DNA from: Alkalibacillus salilacus
Lineage (GTDB): Bacteria > Bacillota > Bacilli > Bacillales > Alkalibacillaceae
Assembly: GCF_030812915.1 (NCBI RefSeq)
Contig: NZ_JAUSTQ010000012.1
Coordinates: 1 to 64,000 of the forward strand
Direction of reading: 5' to 3'
Length of the DNA: 64,000 bases
Shown here: positions 54,210 to 62,080 of the stretch, piece by piece
How positions within the stretch are numbered: position 1 is the first letter of the stretch
Layout of the letters: each line of letters opens with the position of its first letter
The notes under the pieces: model-generated
Database searches by the model: none
Told to the model about the DNA's origin: nothing
What the model saw: only the letters and a program-made list of their open reading frames with translations
Made by a program: the position numbers and the translations under genes

Positions 54210-55511
54210 ATGAAAGAAGTGGTTATTGGTGTTCTTGGACCTGAAGATTCAGTAGAACGATCATTAGAAGTTATTGATAAGTTAGAAGGCATCCGTGCTT
54301 ATCCTTATTCATATGAAAACACTGAAGATGTTAAATCAATCATAGAACAGCATCGATATAAGGTTGATCAATGGTTGTTTTCTGGCCCTTACCCTTACTC
54401 ATATGCCATAGATACAGGCGTGATCACGAGTGAAGAAGGGGCATATGCGACGTTACACGGATCGAGTTTATTGTCGGTTTTGCTTAATATTTTCATAGAT
54501 TTTGGTTACATGGTTGACCAAATCAGTCTCGATACGATTGGTGAAGAACATTTAAATTCGGAGCAATTGCAAGTGATTCAATTTCATCAAGTGAGTCAAG
54601 GTCAATACTACGAGCCTCACGAAAAGATAGTCGAATTTCATCAGCAAAAATATGACCAGGGAGACACGGCTGTCGCTGTTACGTGTATTCATGCGGTTTA
54701 CAGAAAATTAAAAGCACGTGGCGTGCCTGTCTACCGAGTTGTTCCATCAGAAATTTCGATTCAATTAGCACTTGATTATTTGAAACAGCGGGCATATACC
54801 CACTCTTATCAGAAAAAGCAATTCGTCATCTTAGGAGTGGATGTGATCTATCCATCGGCCGTCGCTGAAGGTTTCGTCCCTTATCAAACTCAGCACCAAG
54901 AGCTTGATTTACACCGAGCGATTTTGAAAATGTCTGAACAAGTGAACGGGTCAATGGTGAAAATTGGTGGCGGTAAATACTTTATTTATTCCACAAGGGG
55001 GGATGTGGACATATTTTTGCAAGAACATTCGATTAGAGAGCGTATTGATCAAATGGCTGCTCAAAGTGGATTAGACATTCGAGTTGGCATTGGCTATGGT
55101 CATACGGTTTTAGAAGCAGATGAGCATTTGCAAGTCGCTTTTGGTTACGCAGGTGAGCCAGAGTACGACCGGATTGTCTTAGTGAACGAAGAAAAGGAAG
55201 TATTATCGGTTAGTCAGCAAAATTTTCCGATGTTAACGCAACAGCGCATTGCCGATGAGGATTGGTTAGAGCGTTTAAATGAATTATCAATTAATCCAAC
55301 ACAGTTATCACGCATTTATGCCTTAATTCATCATTATGAAAAAGACGAACTAACAGCACAAGAATTAGCCCATTGGTTACAGCGATCTGAACGAAATGCG
55401 CGGCGAATTTTAGTTGATTTAGAAGAGGTCGGGTTAGCTAAGATTGTCGGTGAAGAGTCCGGACAACGCGGGCGCCCGAAGAAAGTCTATCAAATATTAA
55501 ACCCATCTTAG
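54210..55511 (+). CDS. Predicted transcriptional regulator with C-terminal winged helix
   Basis: A 433-residue protein unlike the common regulator families. Residues about 1-200 are of unknown fold, starting VVIGVLGPEDSVERSLEVI. A middle part (about 205-325) has FVILGVDVIYP, SMVKIGGGKYFIYSTRGD and RVGIGYGHTVLEADEHLQVAFGYA, which recall a degenerate cyclase-type (GGDEF/GTP cyclohydrolase III-like) fold. The last 90 residues form a winged helix with WLQRSERNARRILVDLEEVGLAKIV and a GRPKKVY wing. It lies between hydrolase and transporter genes, so it likely controls this operon. The start could also be the GTG at 54204. Confidence 0.65.
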   Translation: MKEVVIGVLGPEDSVERSLEVIDKLEGIRAYPYSYENTEDVKSIIEQHRYKVDQWLFSGPYPYSYAIDTGVITSEEGAYATLHGSSLLSVLLNIFIDFGYMVDQISLDTIGEEHLNSEQLQVIQFHQVSQGQYYEPHEKIVEFHQQKYDQGDTAVAVTCIHAVYRKLKARGVPVYRVVPSEISIQLALDYLKQRAYTHSYQKKQFVILGVDVIYPSAVAEGFVPYQTQHQELDLHRAILKMSEQVNGSMVKIGGGKYFIYSTRGDVDIFLQEHSIRERIDQMAAQSGLDIRVGIGYGHTVLEADEHLQVAFGYAGEPEYDRIVLVNEEKEVLSVSQQNFPMLTQQRIADEDWLERLNELSINPTQLSRIYALIHHYEKDELTAQELAHWLQRSERNARRILVDLEEVGLAKIVGEESGQRGRPKKVYQILNPS

Positions 55512-55530
55512 AGGTAAGGGAGTGTGAAGA

Positions 55531-57030
55531 ATGGAAAACGAGCAAAAAGGGTTCCTGAACAAGGTTGAAAAGTGGGGGAATAAACTACCAGACCCGTTCT
55601 TTATATTTATATATTTAGCCGTCTTCGTGATGCTATTATCACTAGTATTTAGCCTTGTTGGAGCGACAGTTGAGCACCCAGGTAGTGGGGAAGTTTTAGA
55701 GATTAAAAGTTTAATATCGGGTGAAGGCCTGCAATATATTTTAGGGTCGATGCTCGATAACTTTACCGGATTCGCACCGCTCGGTCTAGTGTTAGCGATG
55801 ATGCTTGGTATCGGTCTAGCACAACGAGTTGGTTTATTAGAAACAGCGATCAAAAAATCGATTTTAAACGCACCGCCAGCCTTAGTGACTTATGCGGTTA
55901 TTTTCACAGGTATTATCGGTAACCTAGCGTCAGATGCGGCGTTCGTCCTCGTTCCACCATTGGCAGCGATGGTCTTCTATACGGTTGGACGTCACCCGCT
56001 TGCAGGTTTAGCGGCCGGTTTCGCAGGTACAGGTGCTGGTTTTACGGCAAACGTGATTATCGCAGGAACGGACGCGCTTTTATCTGGAATTACGACTGAA
56101 GCGGCTAAAGCCGTCAATGATTCAGTTAACGTAACCCCCGTTGATAACTATTACTTCATGATTGCGTCAGTTGTGATTTTGGCATTTGTTGGTGCGCAAA
56201 TTACTGAGCGGATTATCGAACCGAAATTAGGAGAATACACCGGTGATTTCGAGGACTCATTTGAAGAAGTGACTGCTGAAGAATCTCGTGGTCTACGCAA
56301 TACTGTCATTGCAGGTCTTATTTACTTAGGATTAGTTGCCTTAACATTATTCTGGCCAAATTCACCCCTTAGAGGTGAAGATGGAAGCATGATTCCGTCG
56401 CCATTTTTAGATAATATTGTTCCGATTCTCTTATTATTCTTCATCACACTTGGTGTAACTTACGGTGTGACAGTGAAGAAGATCACGACATCAGGCGATA
56501 TTCCGAAATATATGGCTGAAGCAATGAAGGACATGTCGAGCTATATTGTGTTAATTTTCGCAGCTGCTCAGTTCATTAACTACTTTAACTGGAGTAACTT
56601 AGGGACTTGGTTAGCAGTTAACAGTGCAGAATTTTTGACGAGCATTGATATGACAGGACTTCCGGTTATTATTGGCTTTGTGCTTTTAACAGCTGTGTTA
56701 AACTTAATCGTATTCAGTGGCTCTGCACAGTGGGCGCTGATGGCACCGATTTTCGTGCCGATGTTTATGTTACTTGATTACGACCCAGCCTTTATTCAAG
56801 CAGCCTATCGTATTGCTGATTCATCGACGAACATTATTACACCGCTGAACCCGTATATCTTGATCGTGTTAGCATTTATGCAACAGTATGATAAGAAAGC
56901 CGGTATGGGGACGCTCATATCCCTCATGTTGCCATACAGCTTGATCTTCCTAGGTATCTGGATTGTCCTGTTAATTATTTTCGCATTAACAGGTATCCCA
57001 CTCGGCCCAGGTGTAAATATGATGATGTAA
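55531..57030 (+). CDS. AbgT family transporter
   Basis: A 499-residue membrane protein with about 12 helices. Family marks are the N-terminal NKLPDPFFIFIYLAVFV, GFAPLGLVLAMMLGIGLAQRVGLL, LASDAAFVLVPPLAAMVFYTVGRHPLAGLAAGFAGTGAGFTANVIIAGTDALLSG, the FSGSAQWALMAPIFVPMFM hairpin and DSSTNIITPLNPY. AbgT proteins import p-aminobenzoyl-glutamate, and some relatives export sulfonamides. As the last gene of an operon with three M20 hydrolases, import of an N-acyl amino acid or folate fragment is the likely role. AAGGGAGTGTGAAGA precedes the ATG. Confidence 0.9.
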   Translation: MENEQKGFLNKVEKWGNKLPDPFFIFIYLAVFVMLLSLVFSLVGATVEHPGSGEVLEIKSLISGEGLQYILGSMLDNFTGFAPLGLVLAMMLGIGLAQRVGLLETAIKKSILNAPPALVTYAVIFTGIIGNLASDAAFVLVPPLAAMVFYTVGRHPLAGLAAGFAGTGAGFTANVIIAGTDALLSGITTEAAKAVNDSVNVTPVDNYYFMIASVVILAFVGAQITERIIEPKLGEYTGDFEDSFEEVTAEESRGLRNTVIAGLIYLGLVALTLFWPNSPLRGEDGSMIPSPFLDNIVPILLLFFITLGVTYGVTVKKITTSGDIPKYMAEAMKDMSSYIVLIFAAAQFINYFNWSNLGTWLAVNSAEFLTSIDMTGLPVIIGFVLLTAVLNLIVFSGSAQWALMAPIFVPMFMLLDYDPAFIQAAYRIADSSTNIITPLNPYILIVLAFMQQYDKKAGMGTLISLMLPYSLIFLGIWIVLLIIFALTGIPLGPGVNMMM

Positions 57031-57038
57031 TTTTGACT

Positions 57039-57074
57039 AGCCAGCTCTATACTTATGATAGAGTTGGCTTTTTT
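57039..57074 (+). terminator. Terminator of the M20/AbgT operon
   Basis: AGCCAGCTCTAT pairs with ATAGAGTTGGCT around ACTTATG and is followed by TTTTT. It starts 9 bases past the AbgT stop. Confidence 0.92.
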
Positions 57075-57174
57075 ATGGGCTGATTTAATGATGTGAGAGT
57101 AGTGCTCTTCATAATAATTATTTTAAATTTTATAATAGAAAAGATTGTTGTTCAGTAAAACTGAATTGGATTCG

Positions 57175-57392
57175 GTCGCCGATAAAATTCCGATATCAGC
57201 GACCATGATGGTTAAACTTTAATTTTGATCAGGTAAGTCGCCGATAAAAACTAGATATCAGCGCCTCACAGATTTTATCGACGCGCTTGAAAAAATAACG
57301 GCGACTTTTGGAATATAACGGCGCCATCTCAAATATATCGGCATTCGCTGATATATAACGGCGCGCGCCGAAATTCATAAGATAACGGCGCC
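57175..57392 (-). repeat. 20-21 bp periodic GCGCCGATA repeat array (array 6, reversed)
   Basis: Two hairpin pairs (GTCGCCGATA with ATATCAGCGAC, and GTCGCCGATA with ATATCAGCGCC) are followed by inverted units TATCGACGC, AACGGCGAC, AACGGCGCC, TATCGGCA, AACGGCGCG and AACGGCGCC at about 20-base steps. It resembles array 5 closely, to the point that spurious frames across both read similarly. Confidence 0.85.
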
Positions 57393-57482
57393 TTGCTGAA
57401 ATAATCTTAATCAAAATTCACACGTTAAATAAGTAAGACATCATGTTATATTAGATATAAACATTATTAAAGGAGCTCAGCC

Positions 57483-57908
57483 ATGCGCCAGTGGACATCG
57501 TGGTTACTCGTCATTTTGTGGATGGCGTTAATTTTTTATTTTTCCCATCAACCAGGGACTGAATCTAGTGATTTAAGTGGTAGCGTTATGCAGATCGTAC
57601 TAAATCTATTACCATTTGTGACAGAAGATACAGCCTTTATACATTTGCTCGTAAGGAAAGGTGCGCATGTATTTGTTTATTTCGTATTAGTGATTTTACT
57701 CATGAATGCAATTCGCTCACCAAATTCGCGGACGGTGAATCGAGTCGTGATCGCATTAGGTGTGTCCGTCTTTTATGCAGCCTCTGATGAGTATCACCAA
57801 ACATTTATCGATGGACGAGCTGGACAAATGAGTGATGTGTTAATCGATTCGGCAGGAGCTGTGCTTGGTTTAAGCGTTTATTTATTGTGGTCAAAATTTA
57901 GACACTGA
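57483..57908 (+). CDS. VanZ family protein
   Basis: A 141-residue membrane protein with four helices and the VanZ signature SDEYHQTFIDGRAGQMSDVLIDSAGAVLG near the C-terminus, together with KGAHVFVYFVL. VanZ of enterococci gives mild teicoplanin resistance, but most chromosomal members have no assigned role. AAAGGAGCTCAGCC precedes the ATG. The gene stands alone ahead of galU. Confidence 0.9.
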   Translation: MRQWTSWLLVILWMALIFYFSHQPGTESSDLSGSVMQIVLNLLPFVTEDTAFIHLLVRKGAHVFVYFVLVILLMNAIRSPNSRTVNRVVIALGVSVFYAASDEYHQTFIDGRAGQMSDVLIDSAGAVLGLSVYLLWSKFRH

Positions 57909-58045
57909 AGACCACCCATATAAATTGAAAAAATCACGTTTATAGCTTATTCTGAAAGATAATATAGATGACAGCTTATTCGACCAAATTTGCACGAGTA
58001 AATATGACAAAACCAAGTGGATTAGATAATCGAGGAGGATGCACG

Positions 58046-58927
58046 ATGAAACCAGTGAAAAAGGCAATTATTCCAGCAGCTGGACTAGGGACACGATTTT
58101 TACCAGCGACGAAAGCGTTACCTAAGGAAATGCTGCCAATTGTAGATAAACCGACGATTCAATATATCGTTGAAGAAGCGATTGCATCAGGTATTGAAGA
58201 TATTATGATTGTAACTGGAAAAGGCAAGCGCGCGATCGAGGACCATTTTGACCGAGCGTATGAACTGGAAGATGCTTTGTTAGAGAAGCAAAAATTCGAC
58301 CTATTAAATGAAGTGACCGAAACGTCAAAAGTGGATATCCATTATATTCGCCAAAAAGAACCTAAAGGCCTAGGACATGCTGTTTGGTGCGCCCGTAAAT
58401 TTATCGGTGATGAACCGTTTGCCGTCTTACTTGGCGATGATATCGTGCGTTCAGACAAGCCAGCTTTAAGACAATTAATGGATGACTATGAATCAACTGG
58501 CCATTCTGTGATTGGTGTGCAAACGGTGCCTGAAGAAGAGACGGATCGTTATGGCATCATTGATCCCATGGCACAAGAAGGGCGCCGCTATCGCGTCAAT
58601 TCATTTGTAGAGAAGCCATCTGTTGATGAAGCGCCTTCGAATTTAGCGATCATGGGACGTTATATCTTGAATCCAGATATTATGACGTATCTCGATCAAC
58701 AAAAGCTCGGTGCAGGAAATGAAGTGCAATTAACCGATGCGATTCAAGAATTGAACCATAAAGAACCCGTTTTTGCCTATAACTTTGAAGGCCGCCGCTA
58801 TGATGTTGGTGAGATTAAAGGTTTCCTTAAAACGACGATCGAAATGTCGCTAGAACGCGATGATGTACGAGATGAACTATTAGAGTTTATGCAAGGCTTA
58901 TTGGAAACGTATAAGACGAAGCAGTGA
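58046..58927 (+). CDS. galU: UTP-glucose-1-phosphate uridylyltransferase
   Basis: A 293-residue nucleotidyltransferase making UDP-glucose from UTP and glucose 1-phosphate. It shows [30 protein letters not shown] (nucleotide-binding loop), [26 protein letters not shown] and [17 protein letters not shown]. The start at 58046 is chosen because GAGGAGGATGCACG precedes it; the frame is open back to 57968 but that part is not homologous. UDP-glucose would serve glycolipids and wall polymers, linking this gene to pgcA at 43087 and perhaps the glycosyltransferase at 1409. Confidence 0.93.
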   Translation: MKPVKKAIIPAAGLGTRFLPATKALPKEMLPIVDKPTIQYIVEEAIASGIEDIMIVTGKGKRAIEDHFDRAYELEDALLEKQKFDLLNEVTETSKVDIHYIRQKEPKGLGHAVWCARKFIGDEPFAVLLGDDIVRSDKPALRQLMDDYESTGHSVIGVQTVPEEETDRYGIIDPMAQEGRRYRVNSFVEKPSVDEAPSNLAIMGRYILNPDIMTYLDQQKLGAGNEVQLTDAIQELNHKEPVFAYNFEGRRYDVGEIKGFLKTTIEMSLERDDVRDELLEFMQGLLETYKTKQ

Positions 58928-58955
58928 AGTCCTAACTTGGTTAGGGCTTTTTTTT
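58928..58955 (+). terminator. Terminator of galU
   Basis: AGTCCTAAC and GTTAGGGCT pair around TTG and are followed by eight T residues. Confidence 0.9.
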
Positions 58956-58975
58956 ATGACGTTTATGAGATTTTA

Positions 58976-59010
58976 GCAAAAAATAGGGACGCTCCAATCA
59001 GGAACGCCCC
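58976..59010 (-). terminator. Terminator of the zinc-ribbon Yip1-like gene
   Basis: On the minus strand, GGGGCGTTCC pairs with GGAGCGTCCC (two G-U pairs) around TGATT and is followed by TATTTTTT. Confidence 0.85.
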
Positions 59011-59027
59011 AATGTAATAGGAAGCTT

Positions 59028-59906
59028 TTAAAATCCGCCTAATACGTTTTCTAAGTTGTAGATTAAATTTTCGAGATAAATTGAGAACAAGATATACAAG
59101 ATAATGGCTGTCATAAAGAAACTAGCGATACTTGCATAAACTAATGGTTGGTTTTCATTAAATTTATTAATATTATACGTTGTTATCACGGCTGGTGCTA
59201 CAAAAATAAATGGGAAAAGTGTTGCTACTAATAAAATGCTCGTAAATTGAATTGATGTACTTAAACCTGTAATGATTGTTAGAGCACTTAAAAATAAAAA
59301 TGGAACCGCAAACGCTCCGTATTGGGATACAGTTGCTTGAATCGACATCTCTACTTTACCGATTTTAAGCGCAATAAAGGTAGAAATAAGACCAGATAAT
59401 AGAACTAAAATAAATCCGAACGCAAGTCGACTAACTAGCTGGAAGAAAGGTAAGGATTCACTTGAAGCCCCTTCAAAACCAGCCATCATGTCACCATACA
59501 TATTTTGATAGAACGTATTGGCTAAAAAGTAAACGCCTAATGATAGAAAAATAGGGATTAAGACGAGTGTTAAAATACTGTGCCACATAGTCGATTCATC
59601 TTGTTTTAAAGCAAGATCAGGTTTTTTAACAGTTGACGTTAAGTAGTTCCAGAAATCTTTTGCAAAGGATTTGGCTTGGTCACCTTTGCTTGGGCCAGTA
59701 GCTGTCGCTGTTGCCGTTGTGGCAGCTGCTTGATTATGTACAGGTTGTTGATATTCTGGTTGTGGCTGTGCTTGATGCGTTTGCGCTGGTTGTTCGTATG
59801 TTTGCTGTGATTCCGAAGTTTGAGTTGCAAGCGGGCTTCCGCAATTCTCACAAAACTTTCCATCATCCTGTTGATGGTTACAATTCTGACAAATTAAGTT
59901 TGCCAT
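59028..59906 (-). CDS. Zinc-ribbon membrane protein, Yip1-like
   Basis: A 292-residue protein. An N-terminal zinc ribbon (CQNCNHQQDDGKFCENCG, about residues 6-23) is followed by a Gln/Pro/Thr-rich disordered linker to about residue 75 and a membrane domain with five helices (about 110-290), similar to Yip1/DUF-type bacterial membrane proteins. The role is unknown. The start at 59906 has AAAAGGAG upstream; the GTG three codons earlier overlaps that site's spacing. Divergent from another zinc-ribbon membrane protein gene, so the two may be functionally linked. Confidence 0.78.
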   Translation of the reverse strand: MANLICQNCNHQQDDGKFCENCGSPLATQTSESQQTYEQPAQTHQAQPQPEYQQPVHNQAAATTATATATGPSKGDQAKSFAKDFWNYLTSTVKKPDLALKQDESTMWHSILTLVLIPIFLSLGVYFLANTFYQNMYGDMMAGFEGASSESLPFFQLVSRLAFGFILVLLSGLISTFIALKIGKVEMSIQATVSQYGAFAVPFLFLSALTIITGLSTSIQFTSILLVATLFPFIFVAPAVITTYNINKFNENQPLVYASIASFFMTAIILYILFSIYLENLIYNLENVLGGF

Positions 59907-60037
59907 GTCATACACTCCTTTTTATTTAAATCAAATTTAGGATAAATTATACCAAACTTCTCCAATCATTGATATAATATGAGCATATTTTATCATAAAA
60001 GGTGTAGGTTTATTGACAAAAAATGAGGGGGAGTTGA

Positions 60038-61675
60038 ATGTTTTGTAAGGAATGTGGCAAGCAAGCGAAAGAGGGAGCCAGATTTTGTGCGAATTGTGGC
60101 CAACCGTTTGCTTTGAACCAAGATCAAGGGGGAAGTGAGCAAGTAACGTATGGCGAAAAAAATAAAGTGAACCAAACTAATGAGGAAGTGACTCATTATG
60201 ATAATCATTCGGTGGAACAAGAAGTTACTAGTGAAAATGAATATCATAATGGTGAGACTTTAGATGTAGATGTATCATTGGGCGAAAATCATGAATCATC
60301 AAATGAAACTAATGAAGAGTCACTTAATGCTTCAAACACATCAGGGCCCCAATCACAAGTTGAGGCGAAACCTCAGCAATCAAAGCCGAAGACTAGAAAA
60401 CTGAAAAAGTCTAAAGGGAAAGTAGCCTTATGGGTGTCAATTCCGTTATTTTTAGTGGTATTAGTCGTAGGCGCTTATTTTGGAGGAAACTACTTATATG
60501 GTGATGAGGCTCAAATTGATCAGTTAGAGCAAGCCGTGACAAACGGTGACGCAGATTATTTAAGCGAAAGATTGGTTCATAATCGTAGCGAAGCAGTCCC
60601 TGATGGTTACGTTGATCAGTTTGCATCATATTTTAATAATCATCCTGATCAATTAGACCAATTGTTAAATCAATTACATAAGCAAATGCAAGGGGAAGAT
60701 GCATCTAATCAATTAATCTATGCGAATGAATCAGATCGTCAATTCTTCGTCTATCCTCAATATCAGTTTGAGTTGAGCCAAGTTGAAATTGAAGCGGGAG
60801 CTAATTTTGATCAGACAACGATTGAATTGGTCGGTCATGATCAAGTCACGACCTCTGTTCAAAATGAAACGGTTGAATTCGATAGCTTATTACCAGGTCA
60901 GTATACCGTTCAAATTTATCACGATGGTGTTTACGGCCAATTTGAAGATGAATTTGAAATCGATTTTTGGGAAGAAAATGTAGTTAATGCTTCAGTACAA
61001 GCTAAATTTGAAGGCGAATCAGTGGCATTAGATGTCGATATGGATGAAGCGACGGTCTTGTTAAATGATGAGGAAGTTGGCGTTGCTAGTGAATTGGAAA
61101 GCGTTGGTCCTGTGAAGTTTGATGGAACCACAACTCTACAAGCCGTCTATGAATATCCGTGGGGCGAATCTCAATCAGAAGCAGTTAGTGTAACAGAAGG
61201 GATGGAAACCGTAGAATTATCAGTAGATAGTTCAAATCAGGAATCTGTCCGAGAAGACGTGTTTGATCGTGTCGTTCAACATGCTAACGAATGGATCGAC
61301 GCTTATCATGACCGCGACATCAGCCATTTTAGTGTGATGGAAAGTGAAGAATATTTGAGTAATATCGCAAATAACTTTGATAGTCTACGCTCCGATTCAT
61401 TGTTTTATGAAGGTGAAGTTAGCGACGTTAGGGTTGACCAAGGTTACTTCGACATTTATGAAGAAGACGGAACTTACCAAGTTGATGTTTTAACAGAATT
61501 ATCGTTTTACGCTGGTTTTTATCCTGAAGGTGATAAAGGTGAACTAAACAAAGAGTCTTCATCATATATCTGGCAATACGAATTATACTATGATGAAAAC
61601 GAAGGCGATTGGTTTATCCAAGATAGCGAAGAGATGGATCAGTTTGAAACAGATGATGTTGTGGGTTGGTATTGA
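60038..61675 (+). CDS. TcaA/YvbJ-like zinc-ribbon membrane protein
   Basis: A 545-residue protein with an N-terminal zinc ribbon (CKECGKQAKEGARFCANCG, residues 3-21), an acidic disordered linker to about 115, a basic patch and one transmembrane helix at about 128-148 (VALWVSIPLFLVVLVVGAYF). A large extracytoplasmic part follows: repeated TcaA-type beta domains and a final NTF2-like domain (about 400-545, HANEWIDAYHDRDIS). This layout matches TcaA of staphylococci, which affects wall polymer attachment and glycopeptide response, and YvbJ of B. subtilis. GAGGGGGAGTTGA precedes the ATG; a terminator follows. Confidence 0.85.
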   Translation: MFCKECGKQAKEGARFCANCGQPFALNQDQGGSEQVTYGEKNKVNQTNEEVTHYDNHSVEQEVTSENEYHNGETLDVDVSLGENHESSNETNEESLNASNTSGPQSQVEAKPQQSKPKTRKLKKSKGKVALWVSIPLFLVVLVVGAYFGGNYLYGDEAQIDQLEQAVTNGDADYLSERLVHNRSEAVPDGYVDQFASYFNNHPDQLDQLLNQLHKQMQGEDASNQLIYANESDRQFFVYPQYQFELSQVEIEAGANFDQTTIELVGHDQVTTSVQNETVEFDSLLPGQYTVQIYHDGVYGQFEDEFEIDFWEENVVNASVQAKFEGESVALDVDMDEATVLLNDEEVGVASELESVGPVKFDGTTTLQAVYEYPWGESQSEAVSVTEGMETVELSVDSSNQESVREDVFDRVVQHANEWIDAYHDRDISHFSVMESEEYLSNIANNFDSLRSDSLFYEGEVSDVRVDQGYFDIYEEDGTYQVDVLTELSFYAGFYPEGDKGELNKESSSYIWQYELYYDENEGDWFIQDSEEMDQFETDDVVGWY

Positions 61676-61680
61676 TGATA

Positions 61681-61717
61681 AAACCTCTTATCCTATTTGT
61701 AGGATAAGAGGTTTTTT
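61681..61717 (+). terminator. Terminator of the TcaA/YvbJ-like gene
   Basis: AAACCTCTTATCCTA pairs perfectly with TAGGATAAGAGGTTT around TTTG, then TTTG. It begins six bases after the stop. Confidence 0.92.
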
Positions 61718-61735
61718 GTGTTGTAAGAGATTTTT

Positions 61736-61889
61736 CATCGAGTGGAGAGAGAATATCATCGAGTTCAAGAGTTTTTCCATCGAGTTCAGAAGCGTTACCA
61801 TCGAGTGGAAAGAGGATATCAGCAAGTTGCGAGGTATTTCCATCGCCTGAGATAAAATATCATCGAGTTGTTTTGCAATATCATCGAGT
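61736..61889 (+). repeat. 21 bp periodic CATCGAGT repeat array
   Basis: Units begin at 61736, 61757, 61778, 61799, 61820, 61841, 61861 and 61882. Six steps are 21 bases and one is 20. The core is CATCGAGT (variants CAGCAAGT and CATCGCCT) followed by AG-rich then T-rich spacer. A frame across it reads a 7-residue repeat, a by-product of the 21-base pitch. No inverted end unit is visible. Confidence 0.88.
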
Positions 61890-61950
61890 CTCGTTTACAC
61901 ATCTATTAAGACGATCATAAAGCTCAATTAATCTGAATTTTTTATAAAAA

Positions 61951-62046
61951 TGTCTTTACAAATTAATTACTCTTATAATAGAATGCATGTAACGGGTTAC
62001 ACAAAACGTAATCCATTTTATTAAACATAATGTGTAACCGTTTACA
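61951..62046 (+). promoter_or_regulatory. rbs operon promoter with two RbsR operators
   Basis: A perfect -10 TATAAT (61974-61979) has a weak TGTCTT -35 region 17 bases upstream. Palindromes TGTAACGGGTTACA (61988-62001) and TGTAACCGTTTACA (62033-62046) follow, centred 45 bases apart, with the central CG-type core of LacI-family operators. They lie between the transcription start and the rbsR start codon. Confidence 0.75.
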
Positions 62047-62080
62047 TATGAATGTAGTGAAAATGAATAAGGTGATCAAT

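Noticed and set aside
9173-57392. Repeat arrays as CRISPR
   Set aside because: Units are only about 20-21 bases in total with an 8-10 base core. There are no 25-37 base repeats with 30-40 base unique spacers, no leader, and no cas genes.
57968-58045. N-terminal extension of GalU
   Set aside because: The strong ribosome binding site and the conserved GalU N-terminus both place the start at 58046; the extra 26 codons are unlike GalU.
61590-61850. Frame with 7-residue repeats as a coiled-coil protein
   Set aside because: It starts inside the TcaA-like gene, crosses its terminator and then reads through the 21-base repeat array; the heptad pattern is a by-product of the pitch.
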